DNA from: Streptomyces alboflavus
GTDB lineage: Bacteria > Actinomycetota > Actinomycetes > Streptomycetales > Streptomycetaceae
Length of the DNA stretch: 64,000 nt
Reading direction: 5' to 3'
Assembly: GCF_000716675.1 (NCBI RefSeq)
Contig: NZ_JNXT01000023.1
Span: forward strand, 1 to 64,000
Made by a program: the position numbers and the translations under genes. The notes below the pieces were generated by a model. The model saw only the letters and a list, made by a program, of their open reading frames with translations, searched no databases and was not told the DNA's origin. Positions 62,600 through 64,000 of this stretch are shown here, in pieces; the stretch's first letter is position 1, and every line of letters begins with the position of its first letter.

Positions 62600-62790
62600 G
62601 GCGGATCACGATACGGGTGCGGGGTGGCGGCGGCCGCGAGCGCCCTCGCTGTTGCCGAGAGTGCCCCGGATGCTGGGGGATTGGGTGCGGTGGCGGACGG
62701 CGGTCCGGTACGGGGAGGGGTGCCGGGGGCTGGGGCTGCGGCCCGTGAAGCCCTGGCCAAGGGAGGCTACTCGTGGGTAACATCCCTGGC

Positions 62791-63249
62791 ATGAGCACAG
62801 ACCAGATGTCGATCGGCGAGATGCTCGCCGCCACCGTGCCGATGGCCAAGACCCTGAACCTCAAGTTCGGCGAGACCACGCCCGAGCGGGCCGTGGTCGT
62901 CCTTCCGGACCAGAGCGAGTACCACAACCACGTGGGCGGACCGCACGCCGGAGCGATGTTCACGCTGGGCGAGTCCGCGAGCGGCGCCATCGTCCTTGCC
63001 GCCTTCGGGGCGCACCTGTCGCGGGCCGTGCCGCTCGCGGTGCGCGCCGACATCGCGTACAAGAAGCTGGCGATGGGGGAGGTCACGGCCACCGCGACGC
63101 TCGGCCGTCCGGTCGCCGACGTGGTCGCCGAGCTGGACGCGGGGCAGCGCCCCGAGTTTCCGGTCGGCATCGCCATCACGCGCGCGGACGGCGCCGTGAC
63201 GGGCGAGATGACCGTGGTGTGGACGCTGCGCCCCAACGACCCGAAGTAG
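62791..63249 (+). CDS. Hotdog-fold thioesterase-like protein (DUF4442/YiiD-type)
   Basis: A 152-aa hotdog protein: EMLAATVPMAKTLNLKFGETTPERAVVVLP, HNHVGGPHAGAMFTLGESASGAIVLAAFGAHL (the long central helix with the His-Gly-Gly entrance) and VAELDAGQRPEFPVGIAITRADG. This DUF4442 type probably hydrolyses acyl-CoA or a related thioester. TAACAT lies 7 nt before the ATG, no RBS, so it is probably leaderless. Single gene. Confidence 0.87.
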   Translation: MSTDQMSIGEMLAATVPMAKTLNLKFGETTPERAVVVLPDQSEYHNHVGGPHAGAMFTLGESASGAIVLAAFGAHLSRAVPLAVRADIAYKKLAMGEVTATATLGRPVADVVAELDAGQRPEFPVGIAITRADGAVTGEMTVVWTLRPNDPK

Positions 63250-63286
63250 TCCGGGCGGACGGCTCGGTGGCCGTCCCGTCGAGTGA

Positions 63287-63304
63287 CTGAGTATCCGTAC
63301 TCAG
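63287..63304. promoter_or_regulatory. Perfect palindrome before the next membrane protein gene
   Basis: CTGAGTA-TCCG-TACTCAG is a perfect 7-bp inverted repeat with a 4-bp centre, 25 bp before ATG 63330. It is long enough to be an operator. Confidence 0.6.
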
Positions 63305-63329
63305 GTGCGGGCGGGGCCCGGCGCCGAGC

Positions 63330-63806
63330 ATGGGCGGCATGAGCCTGCCGAGCGCGCCGCCCGCCTTCGACGCCTCCGACGACACCGGTGCCGACGGACG
63401 CGCCGACATCATGGCCGCCGTCGGCCTCTTCCTGGTCGAAGGGGCCGTCCTCGTCGTGGTGTTCGGGGCGTGGCTCCTGTCGGGGGTCTCCTTCTTCCCC
63501 GCGGGCGGCGCCGAAGTCGAGCCCGACTCCCTCGGCGGCTACCTCGTCGCCGCCGGGGCGGTCGGGCTCTTCGCCGTCCTGGCCGCTGCCCTCGCCTTCC
63601 GGAGGCGGGCCGCGGCGACCGCGTGGAGTCAGGGGTTCATGGCGGCGCTGGTCGCGGCGGCGGTGTGGTGCGGCCCGGCGTATCCGGACCGGGCCCAGGA
63701 GCGGGAACGCGAGCGGAATCAGCCCGCGCCCGCGTCCACTTGGAGCGGGCAGGTGGGGTGCCGCAGCGGGGGCGACAGTGACGAGTGCGCCGGTTCGGGG
63801 CGATGA
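63330..63806 (+). CDS. Small membrane protein, 158 aa
   Basis: Two or three membrane segments: AAVGLFLVEGAVLVVVFGAWLLSGVSFF, LGGYLVAAGAVGLFAVLAAALAF and WSQGFMAALVAAAVWCG. The N-tail is acidic with DASDDTGADGRADI. The C-tail contains a charged run and two Cys. It is a Streptomyces-type protein of unknown function. Starts at ATG 63330 or 63339 are equally possible. Confidence 0.75.
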   Translation: MGGMSLPSAPPAFDASDDTGADGRADIMAAVGLFLVEGAVLVVVFGAWLLSGVSFFPAGGAEVEPDSLGGYLVAAGAVGLFAVLAAALAFRRRAAATAWSQGFMAALVAAAVWCGPAYPDRAQERERERNQPAPASTWSGQVGCRSGGDSDECAGSGR

Positions 63807-63899
63807 AGGGTCCCTGAATCCGGCGGGTTTGAGCCTCGCGGGTTCCTGAACCCCGCGCGTGCGGGACCCCTCCCGGGCGTCCGCGCAGAGAACGGTCCC

Positions 63900-64000
63900 A
63901 TGACCACATCGGAAACTTCGGCCCGCCGCCGGGCGGTCCGGCTGTCCTCGGCGCGGGGCGCGGTGGCGGCCGTCGGCGCCTTCCTGACCCTGGCCGCCGC
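63900..64000 (+). CDS. Start of a gene cut by the window end
   Basis: ATG at 63900 begins MTTSETSARRRAVRLSSARG then AVAAVGAFLTLAA, an Arg-rich n-region leading into a hydrophobic stretch, so a membrane or exported protein is likely. Only 33 codons are visible. An imperfect hairpin (CGCGGGTTC with GAACCCCGCG near 63838-63860) precedes it and may end the previous gene. Confidence 0.5.
   Translation, partial: MTTSETSARRRAVRLSSARGAVAAVGAFLTLAA

Overview
The window is chromosomal DNA of a Streptomyces-type actinomycete. Overall G+C is very high, codon third positions are almost all G or C, GTG and TTG starts are common, and many genes have recognisable Streptomyces relatives: a gcvP gene under a glycine riboswitch, a divergent third EF-Tu, DUF5999, a MocR regulator, three EamA exporters and several split-barrel flavin-binding proteins. 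From memory the gene order resembles the Streptomyces coelicolor segment running from gcvP (about SCO1378) through fabG3 and ung (about SCO1343) to tuf3 (about SCO1321). I see no rRNA, tRNA, CRISPR array, integrase, transposase or prophage. It reads as conserved core with small strain-level insertions, remnants and repeats.

Layout. 1-4.7 kb: 3' end of a DNA polymerase IV gene, short tandem repeats, a PRC-barrel gene, then a tandem glycine riboswitch and gcvP. 4.7-15.3 kb: small conserved proteins, a GCS2-type carboxylate-amine ligase, a VWA lipid-anchored or membrane protein, a CPBP protease, PhzF, a remnant of an ECF41 sigma factor, a DinB-like protein, a PadR regulator with a clear operator, SRPBCC and a PrmC-like methyltransferase. 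15.4-23.8 kb: a transporter and regulator block (Clp_N protein, EamA, short leader peptide, EamA, PaiB, PNPOx, MocR, EamA, LysR, PNPOx). 24-28.8 kb: an isochorismatase-fold protein lacking its catalytic residues, a truncated Rieske gene, a prolyl oligopeptidase and a HipA-type kinase with DUF3037 partner. 28.9-33.8 kb: two SDR genes, a peptide-type solute-binding lipoprotein, uracil-DNA glycosylase and a TPR-like protein.

33.9-44.4 kb: a lipoprotein, TetR with an FAD monooxygenase and a Gfo/Idh oxidoreductase behind twin palindromic operators, an apolipoprotein N-acyltransferase overlapping tail to tail, NTF2-like and small proteins, MFS/TetR and LysR/cupin pairs. 44.3-52.7 kb: a large secreted hydrolase, GNAT, a B-lectin/cysteine-peptidase-like/Ig protein divergent from an ATP-grasp ligase, a secreted I36-type inhibitor and a PNPOx protein. 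53.3-64 kb: uppP, TVP38, DNA alkylation repair protein, tuf3, spermidine-synthase-like protein, MFS, two tandem paralogous proline-rich membrane proteins, a hotdog thioesterase and a truncated last gene.

Regulatory reading. Three promoters match the actinobacterial RecA-independent DNA damage consensus (TTGTCRGTG-N8-TANNNT, PafBC type): ung, the TPR-like gene and a 59-aa protein. At least a dozen genes have a -10-like hexamer 6 or 7 nt before the start codon and no Shine-Dalgarno sequence, which points to leaderless transcripts. The most unusual local gene set is the lectin/peptidase-like protein with its divergent ATP-grasp ligase at 47.9-51.8 kb.
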